A stretch of DNA of 64,000 bases from Thermoleophilia bacterium (GTDB lineage Bacteria; Actinomycetota; Thermoleophilia; Gaiellales; Gaiellaceae): positions 1-64,000 of the forward strand of contig JADGPD010000004.1 in NCBI GenBank assembly GCA_017882615.1, written 5' to 3'. Position 1 is the first letter of the stretch. Each line of letters starts with the position of its first letter. A program made the position numbers and the translations under genes. A model generated the notes under the pieces. That model saw nothing but the letters and a program-made list of their open reading frames with translations, was not told the DNA's origin and made no database searches. Positions 36,628-46,586 of the stretch are shown in pieces.

Positions 36628-37696
36628 GATTCACCGCGATGTTAAGGAGGATGCCTACCGCCATGAGGGAGACAACAAGGCTGGAGCCTCCATAGGAGAC
36701 AAAGGGAAGCGTGATCCCGGTCAGCGGAACAAGCCCGAACACGGCCGCGAGATTGATCGCGGCCTGGCCCGCGATCAGCGTGGTGAGCGCGGCCGCGACC
36801 GCCTTCCCGAACGGGTCGCGGCAGGCGAGCGCAATCCGCAGTCCGGCCCAGACGAACACTGCGTAGAAGGCAATCAACAGGACGATTCCGATCAACCCGA
36901 GCTCCTCGCCGACCACTGAGGCGATCATGTCGGTATGCGCCTCGGGCAGGAAGTGAATCTTCTGCACGCCCTGCCCCAGTCCGTGCCCGGTGATACCTCC
37001 CGAGCCAAGTCCGATCAGCGATTGCATGCCCTGATAGCCGCTCCCCTGCGAGCTTGCCATCGGATGCAGGAAGGCGGTCAGACGAGCGCGCTGATAGGGC
37101 TCGGACATCACGGCGATCATCCCCAGCGTCACGACGAGGGCGTAGGCGCGGGCAATCAGCCCGAGGGGCACCCCCGACACGACGAGCGCCGCGGCGACCA
37201 TGACGAGGATGCTCGTGACCGTGCCGAGGTCGGGCTCGGCCGCGATCATGCCGCAGGCGATCGCAACCATCAGGCCGACGGGCTTTGCCAGTTCGCCCAG
37301 GGTCTGCGGCCGCGGCCGGCGCACGAGCCGGGCGGGAATCCAGAGTGCGAGCGAAAGCTTGACGAGCTCCGAGGGTTGCAGACCGATCGGCCCGAGCGAG
37401 ATCCAGCGCCGCGCGCCGTTCACCTGGGTGCCGATTGCGAAGACCGCCAGACAGAGCCCCAGCGAGGCCATGAGTAGCGTCGGCGCGAGCGGGCGCAGCT
37501 TGCGGTAGTCGAAGCGTGTGAAGGCGATCATCGCGCCCAGCCCGGCCAGCGCGTACACGGCCTGGCGCACCAGAAAAGCGCTCGCGCTTCCGCCCCCCAG
37601 CGTGGCGGTGGCCGAAGTGGAGCTGAAGACCATAACCAGCCCGAAGGCGACGAGCGCCAGCGTGGCCAGAGCCAGAAGCTGAAACTCGAGCTGCAT
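36545..37696 (-). CDS. ftsW: FtsW/RodA/SpoVE family protein (possible longer form from GTG 37909)
   Basis: 'LATLALVAFGLVMVFSSTSATA', 'GPIGLQPSELVKLSLALWIP', 'GQGVQKIHFLPEAHTDMIASVVGEELGLIG', 'LPFVSYGGSSLVVSL'. Confidence 0.92.
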   Translation of the reverse strand: MQLEFQLLALATLALVAFGLVMVFSSTSATATLGGGSASAFLVRQAVYALAGLGAMIAFTRFDYRKLRPLAPTLLMASLGLCLAVFAIGTQVNGARRWISLGPIGLQPSELVKLSLALWIPARLVRRPRPQTLGELAKPVGLMVAIACGMIAAEPDLGTVTSILVMVAAALVVSGVPLGLIARAYALVVTLGMIAVMSEPYQRARLTAFLHPMASSQGSGYQGMQSLIGLGSGGITGHGLGQGVQKIHFLPEAHTDMIASVVGEELGLIGIVLLIAFYAVFVWAGLRIALACRDPFGKAVAAALTTLIAGQAAINLAAVFGLVPLTGITLPFVSYGGSSLVVSLMAVGILLNIAVNHGKTATPEVSDRRRRNGRASHARARRR

Positions 37697-37973
37697 CTTC
37701 GGCGCCCGCGCGCGAGTCGGGCCGCTGCCCGGAGCCCGCGCCGGAACGGCCTTGAGCCGGACGGAGGTATCTGCTCGCCTCGTCGCGGGTCGCGGCGCTC
37801 GCGCCGCCCCCGGCGCTCGGCGCGAGGAAGCCGAGCCGGGAGCGCGTCTCGTGCGCCCCGGCGTGCTCCTACGGACCGTGCCCGTCTCCTCGAACCAACT
37901 TCCAGTCACGCTAGGACGGTTCGACCGCGCGAGCGCGCTTCCTACCCTCGGCGCTTCAGAAAGAGCTCCAGAA

Positions 37974-39236
37974 TCAGGCTCGCGCGGCCAGCGTCGCCAC
38001 ACACGAGCGGAAGGCTTCGCCGCGCTGCTCGAAGTTCTCGAACTGGTCGAAACTGGCGCAAGCCGGCGCGAGCAACACGATCTCGCCCGGCTTCGCATTG
38101 CCGGCGGCCGTCGCGACGGCCTGCTCGAGCGTCCCGGAATACTCGAAGGCGACGCTCGCTCGCTCCAGCGCGCCCGCTATCTCCTTTGCCGTCTCGCCGA
38201 TCAGATAAGCGCGGGCCTCGTGGGTGCTCAGCTCCCCGGCCAGGCCGTCGAACGACTCCCCTTTGCCGCGCCCGCCGAGAATGATGTGCAGCGGCCCCGA
38301 GTAGGCGGCGATCGCCTTGCGCGCGGCGGCGGTGTTGGTGGCCTTGGAGTCGTTCACGTAGCGGACGCCGGCGATCTCGGCCACGGGCTCGAGCCGGTGC
38401 GGCACGCCCGGGAAGGTGCGAAGCGCCTCGGCGATCGCCTCCTCGGCGATTCCGGCCGCTCGCGCCGCCTGGGTTGCGGCGGCCGCGTTCTCTCGATTGT
38501 GCTCGCCCGGAATCAGCGGCTCAGCCGGTAGCGGATCTTGCGCGTCGAACTCGACCCGGCGGGCGTGCCCGGGTACCTCGCTGAATCCGCGCGGCAGCAC
38601 GGCAACGTCACCCTCGAGCTGATTCTCGAAGATGCGCAGCTTGGCGTCGCGGTAGGCCTCGAGTGAGCCGTGGCGATCGAGATGGTCGGGCTCGAGGTTG
38701 AGCAGCACGGCGATACGCAGGCGCAGGCGCTCGATGTCCTCGAGCTGGAAACTGGAGAGCTCGCAGACGATCCAGCTGTCGGCGTCGAGCTCACCGTCGA
38801 GGTCGCAGATCGCCCGGCCGACATTGCCAGCCACCTCCACCTTGCGACCGGCTGCGCGGAAGATCGCTCCCAGAAGCTCGGTCGTCGTCGTCTTGCCGTT
38901 GGTGCCGGTGACGCCGACCAAGGGGTTGGGAAAGAGGCGTGAAGCAAGCTCGACCTCACTCCAGACTGGCGTCCTTCGCTTGTGCGCCGCCCTGACCAGC
39001 GCCGCTTCGGCCGGCACGCCGGGACTCTTGACGAGCAGCCCCGCGCCTTCGAGCAAGCGCTCGCTCTCGATGCCGAGCCTCAGCTCGACGCCCGCTCCGG
39101 CCAGCTCGCTGACATCCAGCTCGGTCGAGCGATCGACTGCCACGACGGTCACGCCTCGCCGCGCCAGGGCCAGCGCCGCCGCCCGCCCCGACCGGGCCAG
39201 GCCCAGCACGAGCACGCGATCAGGCAGCTCGCTCAC
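37974..39236 (-). CDS. murD: UDP-N-acetylmuramoylalanine-D-glutamate ligase
   Basis: 420 aa; 'VGVTGTNGKTTTTELLG', 'YVNDSKATNTAAARKAIAAY', 'LLAPACASFDQFENFEQRGEAFR'. Confidence 0.95.
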   Translation of the reverse strand: MSELPDRVLVLGLARSGRAAALALARRGVTVVAVDRSTELDVSELAGAGVELRLGIESERLLEGAGLLVKSPGVPAEAALVRAAHKRRTPVWSEVELASRLFPNPLVGVTGTNGKTTTTELLGAIFRAAGRKVEVAGNVGRAICDLDGELDADSWIVCELSSFQLEDIERLRLRIAVLLNLEPDHLDRHGSLEAYRDAKLRIFENQLEGDVAVLPRGFSEVPGHARRVEFDAQDPLPAEPLIPGEHNRENAAAATQAARAAGIAEEAIAEALRTFPGVPHRLEPVAEIAGVRYVNDSKATNTAAARKAIAAYSGPLHIILGGRGKGESFDGLAGELSTHEARAYLIGETAKEIAGALERASVAFEYSGTLEQAVATAAGNAKPGEIVLLAPACASFDQFENFEQRGEAFRSCVATLAARA

Positions 39237-40264
39237 TTGGGCAGCGGGCGGAGGAAGTTGAAGACGGTGAAGCTGCGGTAGTAGAGAGCAAAGGCAAGGG
39301 CGCAGAGAATGCCGCAGAGAATCCAGAAGCGCACCATGATCTTCGTTTCCGACCAGGCCTTCATCTCGAAGTGATGGTGGATCGGCGCCATCAAGAAGAC
39401 GCGGCGCTTGAAGAGACGAAAGCTGAAGACCTGGATCATCACCGAGAGCGCCTCGATCAGGAAGATCCCGGCGACCAGAAGCAGCAGGAGCTCGGTCTTG
39501 GTCATGATCGCGAAGCCCGCCAGCGCACCGCCGATCCCCATCGAGCCGGTGTCTCCCATGAACACGTCGGCCGGGAAGGTGTTGTACCAGAGGAAGCCGA
39601 TCAGTCCTCCGATCAGTGCGGCGGCCAGAATCGCCAGATCGACGAGCTTGGGCTCGCGCAAGCCGGGGTTCGACGAGGAGCGCACGTAGGCGATGACCGC
39701 GATCGAGAGAAAGGTGAAGGTAGCGATGATGCCGGTGCCCGCCGCCAGGCCGTCCAGACCGTCGGTCAGATTTACGCCGTTGGCCGCTCCCGCGATGATG
39801 AAGAAGAGCAGCACGTACCAGAGCAGGCCCAGCTGCAGGCGTGTGTGGGTGAAGGGAATGGCGAGCCAGGTCGGTTGACCAGCGCGGTGCGCGAGGTAAC
39901 CGGCGCCGACGGTGATCAGAACGAGGAAGAGCATCTTCCAGCGACCGGCCAACCCGAGCGAGCGCCGGTGCCGCAGCTTCATCAGGTCGTCGACGAAACC
40001 GATGCCGGCGCAGGTGAGCATGATGAAGAACACGGTCAAGGCCTGGGTCGTGTACTCGCTGAGGACAAGGAAGGAAATGACCGCCGCCACCAAGAAGAGC
40101 ACGCCGCCCATCACCGGCGTTCCCTGCTTGACGACGTGTCCCGCCGGCCCCTCCTCGCGTATGTGCTGGCCAACGTCGTGGTTTCGCAGGAAGGCGATGA
40201 AGCGCGGCCCGGCGAAGATCGAGATCGCGAGCGCCAGAATGCTGGCCAGAATTACCCGCACCAT
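39233..40264 (-). CDS. mraY: Phospho-N-acetylmuramoyl-pentapeptide-transferase
   Basis: From ATG 40264; 'QGTPVMGGVLFL', 'GIGFVDDLMKLRHRRSLGLAGRWKML', 'NLTDGLDGLAAGTGII', 'MAPIHHHFEMKAWSETKIMVRFWI'. Confidence 0.95.
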   Translation of the reverse strand: MVRVILASILALAISIFAGPRFIAFLRNHDVGQHIREEGPAGHVVKQGTPVMGGVLFLVAAVISFLVLSEYTTQALTVFFIMLTCAGIGFVDDLMKLRHRRSLGLAGRWKMLFLVLITVGAGYLAHRAGQPTWLAIPFTHTRLQLGLLWYVLLFFIIAGAANGVNLTDGLDGLAAGTGIIATFTFLSIAVIAYVRSSSNPGLREPKLVDLAILAAALIGGLIGFLWYNTFPADVFMGDTGSMGIGGALAGFAIMTKTELLLLLVAGIFLIEALSVMIQVFSFRLFKRRVFLMAPIHHHFEMKAWSETKIMVRFWILCGILCALAFALYYRSFTVFNFLRPLPK

Positions 40265-40317
40265 CGGGCTCGGTAGAGACAGATCCTCAAGCGCGCCCGC
40301 CCTTGCAAGGAAAACGC

Positions 40318-41628
40318 TCACGCCGCGAACGCTTCCTCGAGCGCCTTTGCGACCAGCTCCAAGCCGACCACGCGCGAGCCCTTGACGAGCACGCAGTCGG
40401 TGGGGCGAGCCATCTCCAGCACCAGCTCTGCGGCGGTCTCGGCGTCGGGCGCCCACTCGCGCTCGGCCACCCCGTCGGCCAGATCGAGGTAGGCGCGCGC
40501 GCCCTCTCCCACGGCCAGCACGGCGGCGACGCCGAGCTCCGAGGCGCGGCTCCCGATCTCGCGGTGGTAACGCTCGCTATCGGCGCCGAGCTCGGCCATC
40601 GTCCCGAGCACGGCCACCCGTCTGCGCCCGGCGGCGAGCTGAGCTTGATGCTCTAGCGCCGCGGTGAGCGAGATCGGGTTCGCGTTGTAGGAGTCGTTGA
40701 TCAGAAGTCCTCCGGCGGGCAGCGCGGTCTCTTCGCCGCGCCAGCGAGAGAGCCTAATCGTCCGCGCGCCTTCCTGCGCACCTTCCAGCGGCAGCCCGAG
40801 CGCGTGGTAGGCGACGAGTGCGGCGAGCGTGTTCAAGGCCTGATGGCGGGCGCTCAGAGCGAGCTCCAGCTCAACCCGCTCGCCCTCGATCTCGAAGACA
40901 GCATGTGAGACCTCCTCAGCGGGCTCGAACGAGACGAGAAACGAGGATCCGCCCGCGCCGAAGCGACGCAGGTCGAGGCCGGCCGGGATGAAGGGCTCGA
41001 GCAGCGGCTCGCCCGCGGGCACGATTCCGACCCCGCCGGGCTCCAGTCCGATCAGCACCTCGGCCTTAGCTTGCGCGACCCTTTCGACCGTGCCGAGCAG
41101 CTCCAGATGCACCGGCCCGACGCTCGTGACCAGACCGACGTGAGGACGGACGAAGCCGCAGGCCTGCTCGATCTGGCCGAGGCCGCGCATCCCGATCTCG
41201 ACTATCGCCAGCTCGCTTTCCTGTTCGAGACGGCAGACGGTAAGCGGGATACCGAGCTCGTTGTTGAAGCTCGCCTCCGCCGCCACGGTATTCAGCTGCG
41301 GCGCGCAGAGCGAAGCCAGGATGTCCTTGGTCGAGGTCTTGCCGGTCGAGCCGGTGATGGCGACGACGCGAGCGTCCGAGCGAGCGCGCACCGCCCCGGC
41401 CAGTGCGGCCAGCGCGGTCTCGGCGCTTACCGGAACGAGCACCGCGGCCGCTCCCCGCTCGAGCGCCTCGGGCGCGAACTCGCTGCCGCGATTGATCGCT
41501 ACGAAGAGGTCGCCGGGCTGAACGCGGCGCGAATCGATCACGACGCCCGTGATCTCCGCGGCGGCACTCGCTCTCGTCAGCTCTCCTTCGCAGAGCCGCG
41601 CGACCTCGTCGAGGGAGAGCGGAATCAT
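40318..41628 (-). CDS. murF: UDP-N-acetylmuramoyl-tripeptide-D-alanyl-D-alanine ligase
   Basis: 436 aa; 'VAITGSTGKTSTKDILASL', 'LLINDSYNANPISLTAALEH'. Confidence 0.95.
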   Translation of the reverse strand: MIPLSLDEVARLCEGELTRASAAAEITGVVIDSRRVQPGDLFVAINRGSEFAPEALERGAAAVLVPVSAETALAALAGAVRARSDARVVAITGSTGKTSTKDILASLCAPQLNTVAAEASFNNELGIPLTVCRLEQESELAIVEIGMRGLGQIEQACGFVRPHVGLVTSVGPVHLELLGTVERVAQAKAEVLIGLEPGGVGIVPAGEPLLEPFIPAGLDLRRFGAGGSSFLVSFEPAEEVSHAVFEIEGERVELELALSARHQALNTLAALVAYHALGLPLEGAQEGARTIRLSRWRGEETALPAGGLLINDSYNANPISLTAALEHQAQLAAGRRRVAVLGTMAELGADSERYHREIGSRASELGVAAVLAVGEGARAYLDLADGVAEREWAPDAETAAELVLEMARPTDCVLVKGSRVVGLELVAKALEEAFAA

Positions 41629-43076
41629 CTTCCCGCCCCGAGCTCGTCGAGCAGCTCCGCGGCGACGACGCGATCGTCGAAAGGAAGCACCCGGCCGGCG
41701 ATCTCCTGGCCCTGCTCATGCCCCTTGCCTGCGATGACCACAACGTCTCCCTCGCCCGCCCGCGCAAGCGCCTGCTCGATCGCCGATCTTCGCTCGAGCT
41801 CGACCTCGACCTTCTTTCCCTCGATCCCGGCGAGTATCTCGTCGACGATCGAACGGGGCTCTTCGCTGCGCGGGTTGTCCGAGGTGACGATGGCGACGTC
41901 GGCAAGCGCGGCGGCGATCTCGCCCATCAACGGTCTCTTCTCTCGGTCGCGGTCGCCACCACAGCCAAAGACGCAGATCAGCCTGCCACGCGCCAGCTCT
42001 CGCGCCGCGGTGAGCAGCCGGCTAAGCGCATCAGGCGTATGGGCGTAGTCGACGACGACCGTGAAGGGCTGACCACGATCGACAACCTCGAAGCGGCCGG
42101 GAACTCCCTTCAGAGCCGCGACGCCGGCCGCGATCTGATCGTCTTCGACGCCGAGCAGGCGCGTCAATGCCGCCGCCGTGAGCAGGTTCTCGGCGTTGAA
42201 GGCGCCGCGGAGCGGACTGCGCAGCTCGAGCTCGCCGAGCCGGATTCGCGTTCCTTCGGCGCCCAGTTCGATCTCGTCCGGCCTCAGATCGGCGTCGGGC
42301 CCGCGCCCGAAGGTGAGCACGCGCTCCTGGCCGAGCGCGCGCAGATCGGCGGCAAGCCGGCGCCCGTAGGCGTCATCGACGTTGATCGCCGCGGGCGTCT
42401 CCTCGCCCGAGAGAAAGAGGCGCCGCTTGGCGGCGTAGTAATTCTCCATCGTCTCGTGAAAGTCGAGGTGGTCCTGGCTCAGGTTGGTGAAGGCAAGGGC
42501 CGAGAAGCGAGCCCGATCGAGCCGGTGCAGCTCGATCGCGTGCGACGAGGCTTCGATCACGCAGCTCTTGTCGCCGGCGCCCAGCATCTCGCGGAACAGC
42601 CGCTGCAAATCAATCGCTTCGGGCGTCGTTCGCGCCAGCTTTCTCGGCTTTCCGCCGACGCGGCTCTCGACCGTTCCCACCAGCCCGGGGCGGCGGCCGG
42701 CCGCGGCAAGGATCTCGTAGACGAGATAGCAGGTCGTCGTCTTGCCGTTCGTGCCGGTGACTCCGGCCAGCTGGAGCTCGCGAGTGGGCTCGCCGAAGTA
42801 GACGTCCGCAGCCACTGCCATCGCTTCGCGCGCCGAGACGACCACCAGCTGCGGCACGTCCAGCTCCAGCGGACGCTCGACGACCAGCGCGGCGGCGCCG
42901 CGCCGAACGGCTTCGGCTGCGAAGTCGTGCCCGTCCGCGCGCATCCCGGGGACGCAGAAAAAGAGCGAGCCTTGCTCGACGGCTTGCACGTCGTAGGCCA
43001 GGCCGCGCAGCTCGACAGGAGCGCGCCGGATTGTCTCGCGGGGCTCGAGCGCCGCGCTCAAACGCTCCAGATCCAT
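41625..43076 (-). CDS. murE: UDP-N-acetylmuramyl-tripeptide synthetase (DAP-type motif)
   Basis: 483 aa; 'GVTGTNGKTTTCYLVYEI', 'VDYAHTPDALSRLL', 'SDNPRSEEP'. Confidence 0.95.
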   Translation of the reverse strand: MDLERLSAALEPRETIRRAPVELRGLAYDVQAVEQGSLFFCVPGMRADGHDFAAEAVRRGAAALVVERPLELDVPQLVVVSAREAMAVAADVYFGEPTRELQLAGVTGTNGKTTTCYLVYEILAAAGRRPGLVGTVESRVGGKPRKLARTTPEAIDLQRLFREMLGAGDKSCVIEASSHAIELHRLDRARFSALAFTNLSQDHLDFHETMENYYAAKRRLFLSGEETPAAINVDDAYGRRLAADLRALGQERVLTFGRGPDADLRPDEIELGAEGTRIRLGELELRSPLRGAFNAENLLTAAALTRLLGVEDDQIAAGVAALKGVPGRFEVVDRGQPFTVVVDYAHTPDALSRLLTAARELARGRLICVFGCGGDRDREKRPLMGEIAAALADVAIVTSDNPRSEEPRSIVDEILAGIEGKKVEVELERRSAIEQALARAGEGDVVVIAGKGHEQGQEIAGRVLPFDDRVVAAELLDELGAGR

Positions 43077-43132
43077 CGCCGGGCGAGTTTACCAATCCGC
43101 CCCGACCCGGCTCTATCCCGAGCACCGCGGAA

Positions 43133-44812
43133 TCAGCTCGGCCGATCGGGCGGGACTTCGAGGTAACGCAGACAGTCGAGCGCGATCTCTTTGAACGCCG
43201 GCGCCGCGACGCTGCCGCCCCAGATCGCACCCTGCGGCTCATCGACCGTGATCAGGATCACGAGTCGCGGATCGGAGGCCGGAACGATGCCGACGAAGGA
43301 GGCCACGTATTTGGAGGTCGAATATCCGCCGCTGGAATCGGCCTTCTGGGCGGTACCGGTCTTGCCGGCTACGGAGTAGTTCGGAATCTCCGCCTCCGTT
43401 CCCGTTCCCTTGTCGACGACGCTGCCGAACATGGTCATCAGCTGCTCCGCTACCGCCGAGGTCACCACCCGGCGCCGCTTTGGAGCCGGCGCCTGCTTGC
43501 TGCCGATCCGTTCTACGAAGTGCGGCTGCAGCCAGACGCCCTTGTTCGCGACCGCCGCGTAGGCGGCCGCGAGCTGAATCGGCGTAACGGCGATTCCCTG
43601 CCCGATCGGAATCGTGCCGGCGTCGGATCCGTACCACTTGTCCAGTGGCTTGACGATGCCCCTGCTCTCGCTCGGGAAATCGATGCCCGTCGTCTCGCCG
43701 AAACCAAAGCGCTTGATCCACTGAACGAGCCGCTGGCTACCGAGTCGCTGGGAGATCCTGACCGCGCCCACATTCGAGGACTGGGTCAGTATCTGCGACA
43801 CCGACAGGCGCTCGGTTGGGCGCAGGTGGGAGTCGTGAATGTTTCTGTCCGCGACCCTGATCGAGTAGGGCAGCGTGAACGTGGTCTGAGGTGAGACAAC
43901 CCCATCGGAGAGCGCGCCCGCGACCGTCACCAGCTTGAAGGTCGATCCGGGCTCGTAGGCGTCGGTTATCGCCCTGTCGCGATGGAGTTGCTCGGCGGTA
44001 TTCGAGGTGTCGTTGGCGTTGTAGGACGGCACGGTCGCCATCGCCAGCACTTCGCCCGTGCGCGGATCCAGAACTACAGCCGACGCCGAAGCGGCCTGCG
44101 AGGACTTGCGGGTCGCCGCCAGCACCTGCTGCACGTAGAGCTGGATCGTGTTGTCGATCGTCAGCGTGAGATCGGCGCCGGGCTTCTCGTAGGTGGTGCT
44201 CCGAACATCGATCACGCTTCCGGCCGGGTCTTTCACCACCGTCTGCTTGCCGTCTCGTCCTATGAGCGAATGGTCGTACTCAAGCTCGAGCCCGGTCAAA
44301 CCCTTGTTGTCGACCCCTGCGAAGCCGATCGTCTGAGCGGCGAGCTTCCCTTGCGGGTAGATCCGCTTCGGCTCGGTCGTGTAGTCAAAACCGGCGAGCT
44401 TCATTCGCTTCAGCTGCCCGGCCTTGGCGACCGGCGCCTGCCTGGCGACGTAGACGAACCCTTTCGATCGATCGGAAAGCGCGCTGAGCAGCGCCGCCTC
44501 GCCCTGCTGGTCGAGGCCGAGCACCATCGCCGCGCGCCGCGATTCCGCCGCCGCAGATTTCACGAGCCTGGGATCGGCGGAGATCGTGATGGAGTCTTCG
44601 TTCGTCGCCAGCTCCCCGTCGTTGCGATCGAAGATCACGCCGCGCGGCGCGAGAACCGGAATCGTCCGCGTCTGCTGAGCATCGGCGAGCTGGGCAAGCG
44701 AGCTAGCTCGAACGACCTGGATCCAACCCGCTCGAGCCAGGGCTACCGCGAGGACAAGTGCGAGCGCCGCCCCGAGCAGCCGAATTCTTCGGTTCGCCGC
44801 TCGCTGGCTCAC
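43133..44812 (-). CDS. ftsI: Penicillin-binding protein (FtsI/PBP2 type transpeptidase)
   Basis: 559 aa; N-terminal TM, SxxK 'EPGSTFKLVT', SxN 'SSNVG', KTG 'AGKTGTAQK'. Confidence 0.93.
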   Translation of the reverse strand: MSQRAANRRIRLLGAALALVLAVALARAGWIQVVRASSLAQLADAQQTRTIPVLAPRGVIFDRNDGELATNEDSITISADPRLVKSAAAESRRAAMVLGLDQQGEAALLSALSDRSKGFVYVARQAPVAKAGQLKRMKLAGFDYTTEPKRIYPQGKLAAQTIGFAGVDNKGLTGLELEYDHSLIGRDGKQTVVKDPAGSVIDVRSTTYEKPGADLTLTIDNTIQLYVQQVLAATRKSSQAASASAVVLDPRTGEVLAMATVPSYNANDTSNTAEQLHRDRAITDAYEPGSTFKLVTVAGALSDGVVSPQTTFTLPYSIRVADRNIHDSHLRPTERLSVSQILTQSSNVGAVRISQRLGSQRLVQWIKRFGFGETTGIDFPSESRGIVKPLDKWYGSDAGTIPIGQGIAVTPIQLAAAYAAVANKGVWLQPHFVERIGSKQAPAPKRRRVVTSAVAEQLMTMFGSVVDKGTGTEAEIPNYSVAGKTGTAQKADSSGGYSTSKYVASFVGIVPASDPRLVILITVDEPQGAIWGGSVAAPAFKEIALDCLRYLEVPPDRPS

Positions 44813-45201
44813 TTCCCGCCCGCGCTGAACCGGATGTAAGTCGTCTGATCAGACCCGGCCGGGACCTGGACTAGCCCCAGCTTCTTCTGGGCAAGCCGAT
44901 CGATGTTGGAAGGCGAAATGGCGTGAGAGAGCTTCGAGCGAAGCTCGACGTTCTGATCGCGAAGCTGCGCCCGCTCGGTCGAATAGCTCTCGAGCTGCAT
45001 GTTCTGGCGCAAGACGGCGACGTTGACGGCGACCACTCCGGTCAGCAGCGTCGCCAGGGCGACGATCCAGACGATGCCGCCTCGCACGCTGCGCTGGGCG
45101 GCCTTACGTCTTCGGCGCTGGGGAGCTGCCCGCGGCGCCTGCGGTCGCGGCGCCGGCCTGGCAGCCGGACGGGTGGCGACACGTGCAGTAGCCGTGCTCA
45201 C
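44809..45201 (-). CDS. ftsL: FtsL-like cell division protein
   Basis: 130 aa; basic N-terminus, one TM, coiled coil, 'IDRLAQKKLGLVQVPAG'; between rsmH and ftsI. Confidence 0.75.
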   Translation of the reverse strand: MSTATARVATRPAARPAPRPQAPRAAPQRRRRKAAQRSVRGGIVWIVALATLLTGVVAVNVAVLRQNMQLESYSTERAQLRDQNVELRSKLSHAISPSNIDRLAQKKLGLVQVPAGSDQTTYIRFSAGGK

Positions 45202-46154
45202 AGCTTCACCGCCGCGCGCAGGCGAGCCGAGGCGGACCTGGGATTGATGGCAAGCTCGCGCGGGCTCGGACGAATGGCCTTGCGGCCCAAGAGTCGCATC
45301 TCGGCCTCGTGCCCGCAGTTACAGATCGGGAAATCGGGCGGGCAGATACAGCCGTGCTCCTTGGCCCTCAAGAAACGCTTCACGATTCGATCCTCGAGCG
45401 AGTGGAAGCTGATCACGGCCAGGCGACCGCCGGGACGCAGCAGCTCGAGCGCGCTGGGCAGCGCGTCGGCGAGCGACTGAAGCTCGTCGTTGACCGCGAT
45501 GCGAAGCGCCTGAAAGACGCGCTTGGCCGGATGGCCTTCACCGAAGCGCGCCGGAGCCGGAATGGCGCCTCTGATCGTCTCGACCAGCTCGGAGGTGCGC
45601 GTTATCTCTTCCCTGCGCCTGCGCTCTACGATGGCGCGGGCGATCGACTTGGCGTAGCGCTCCTCGCCGAAGCGGCGGAAGATCTTCTCCAGCTCCTTGG
45701 CGCTTGTCTCGTTGACGAGATCGCGCGCCGAGTATTCCTCGGACGGATCCATGCGCATGTCCAGCGGCGCGTCGACCGCGTAGGAGAAACCGCGCTCGGG
45801 CCGGTCGATCTGCATGCTCGAGACGCCGAGGTCGAACAGGACGGCATCGGCGCGGACGCCGTTTTGGGCCAGACGCTCGAGCACGTCGGCGAAGTCGCCG
45901 TGCAGTAGACGCGCCTGAACGCCGGCTCGGCGCCGGAAGCTTTCGAAATAGGGACGCACCGAGGGATCACGGTCGATCGCGATCAGCTTTCCTTCGCCGC
46001 GCAGATCGGCCGCGAGCAGGCGCGCATGACCACCGGCGCCAAAGGTCGTGTCAACCGCCGTCTCCCCCGGGCGGATAGCGAGCAGCTCCCGCACCTCGTC
46101 GGCGAGGACGGGAACGTGGTCAGTCGCGTTGGGCTGCAAGGCGTTCGGCAGCAT
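45198..46154 (-). CDS. rsmH: 16S rRNA (cytosine1402-N4)-methyltransferase
   Basis: 318 aa; 'HVPVLADEVRELLAIRPGETAVDTTFGAGGHARLL', 'LFDLGVSSMQIDRPERGFSY'. Confidence 0.95.
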   Translation of the reverse strand: MLPNALQPNATDHVPVLADEVRELLAIRPGETAVDTTFGAGGHARLLAADLRGEGKLIAIDRDPSVRPYFESFRRRAGVQARLLHGDFADVLERLAQNGVRADAVLFDLGVSSMQIDRPERGFSYAVDAPLDMRMDPSEEYSARDLVNETSAKELEKIFRRFGEERYAKSIARAIVERRRREEITRTSELVETIRGAIPAPARFGEGHPAKRVFQALRIAVNDELQSLADALPSALELLRPGGRLAVISFHSLEDRIVKRFLRAKEHGCICPPDFPICNCGHEAEMRLLGRKAIRPSPRELAINPRSASARLRAAVKL

Positions 46155-46554
46155 CTTCGACGTTCTCCTCTACTTGTTTCATGTAATCCCGCCAGGCCGC
46201 GCGATCCCAGATCTCCAGGTGATCGAGAACCCCGACCACCATGACCTCGCGCGAGAAACCGGCACTCTGAATCAACGCCTGCGGCACCATCACCCTTCCC
46301 TGCCTGTCGGGAATCGCCTCGACGGTGCCCGAGAAGTAGAAGCGGTGCATCAGCCTGCTCTCGCGAGAGAGCGGATCGAGCTCGGCGAGGCGAGCCTCGA
46401 TCGAGCGAGAGAACTCCTCCTTCGTATAGATGCTCAGGCAGCTGTCCATCCCGCGCGTGAGCACCAGGCCCTCGGCAAAACGGGGCCTGAACCGGGCTGG
46501 AAGCGTCAGCCGGTTCTTTTCGTCAAGAGTGTGTTCGTATTCGCCGGAAAGCAT
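46120..46554 (-). CDS. mraZ: Transcriptional regulator MraZ
   Basis: 144 aa; 'MLSGEYEHTLDEKNRLTLPARFR', 'DSCLSIYTKEEF'. Confidence 0.95.
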   Translation of the reverse strand: MLSGEYEHTLDEKNRLTLPARFRPRFAEGLVLTRGMDSCLSIYTKEEFSRSIEARLAELDPLSRESRLMHRFYFSGTVEAIPDRQGRVMVPQALIQSAGFSREVMVVGVLDHLEIWDRAAWRDYMKQVEENVEDAAERLAAQRD

Positions 46555-46586
46555 GGAATTGATCGTTTAGGTGGTCCACGTAGCGG

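Noticed and set aside
36545-38098. Full 517-aa ORF start for FtsW
   Set aside because: The first part overlaps murD coding sequence; GTG 37909 or ATG 37696 are better starts.
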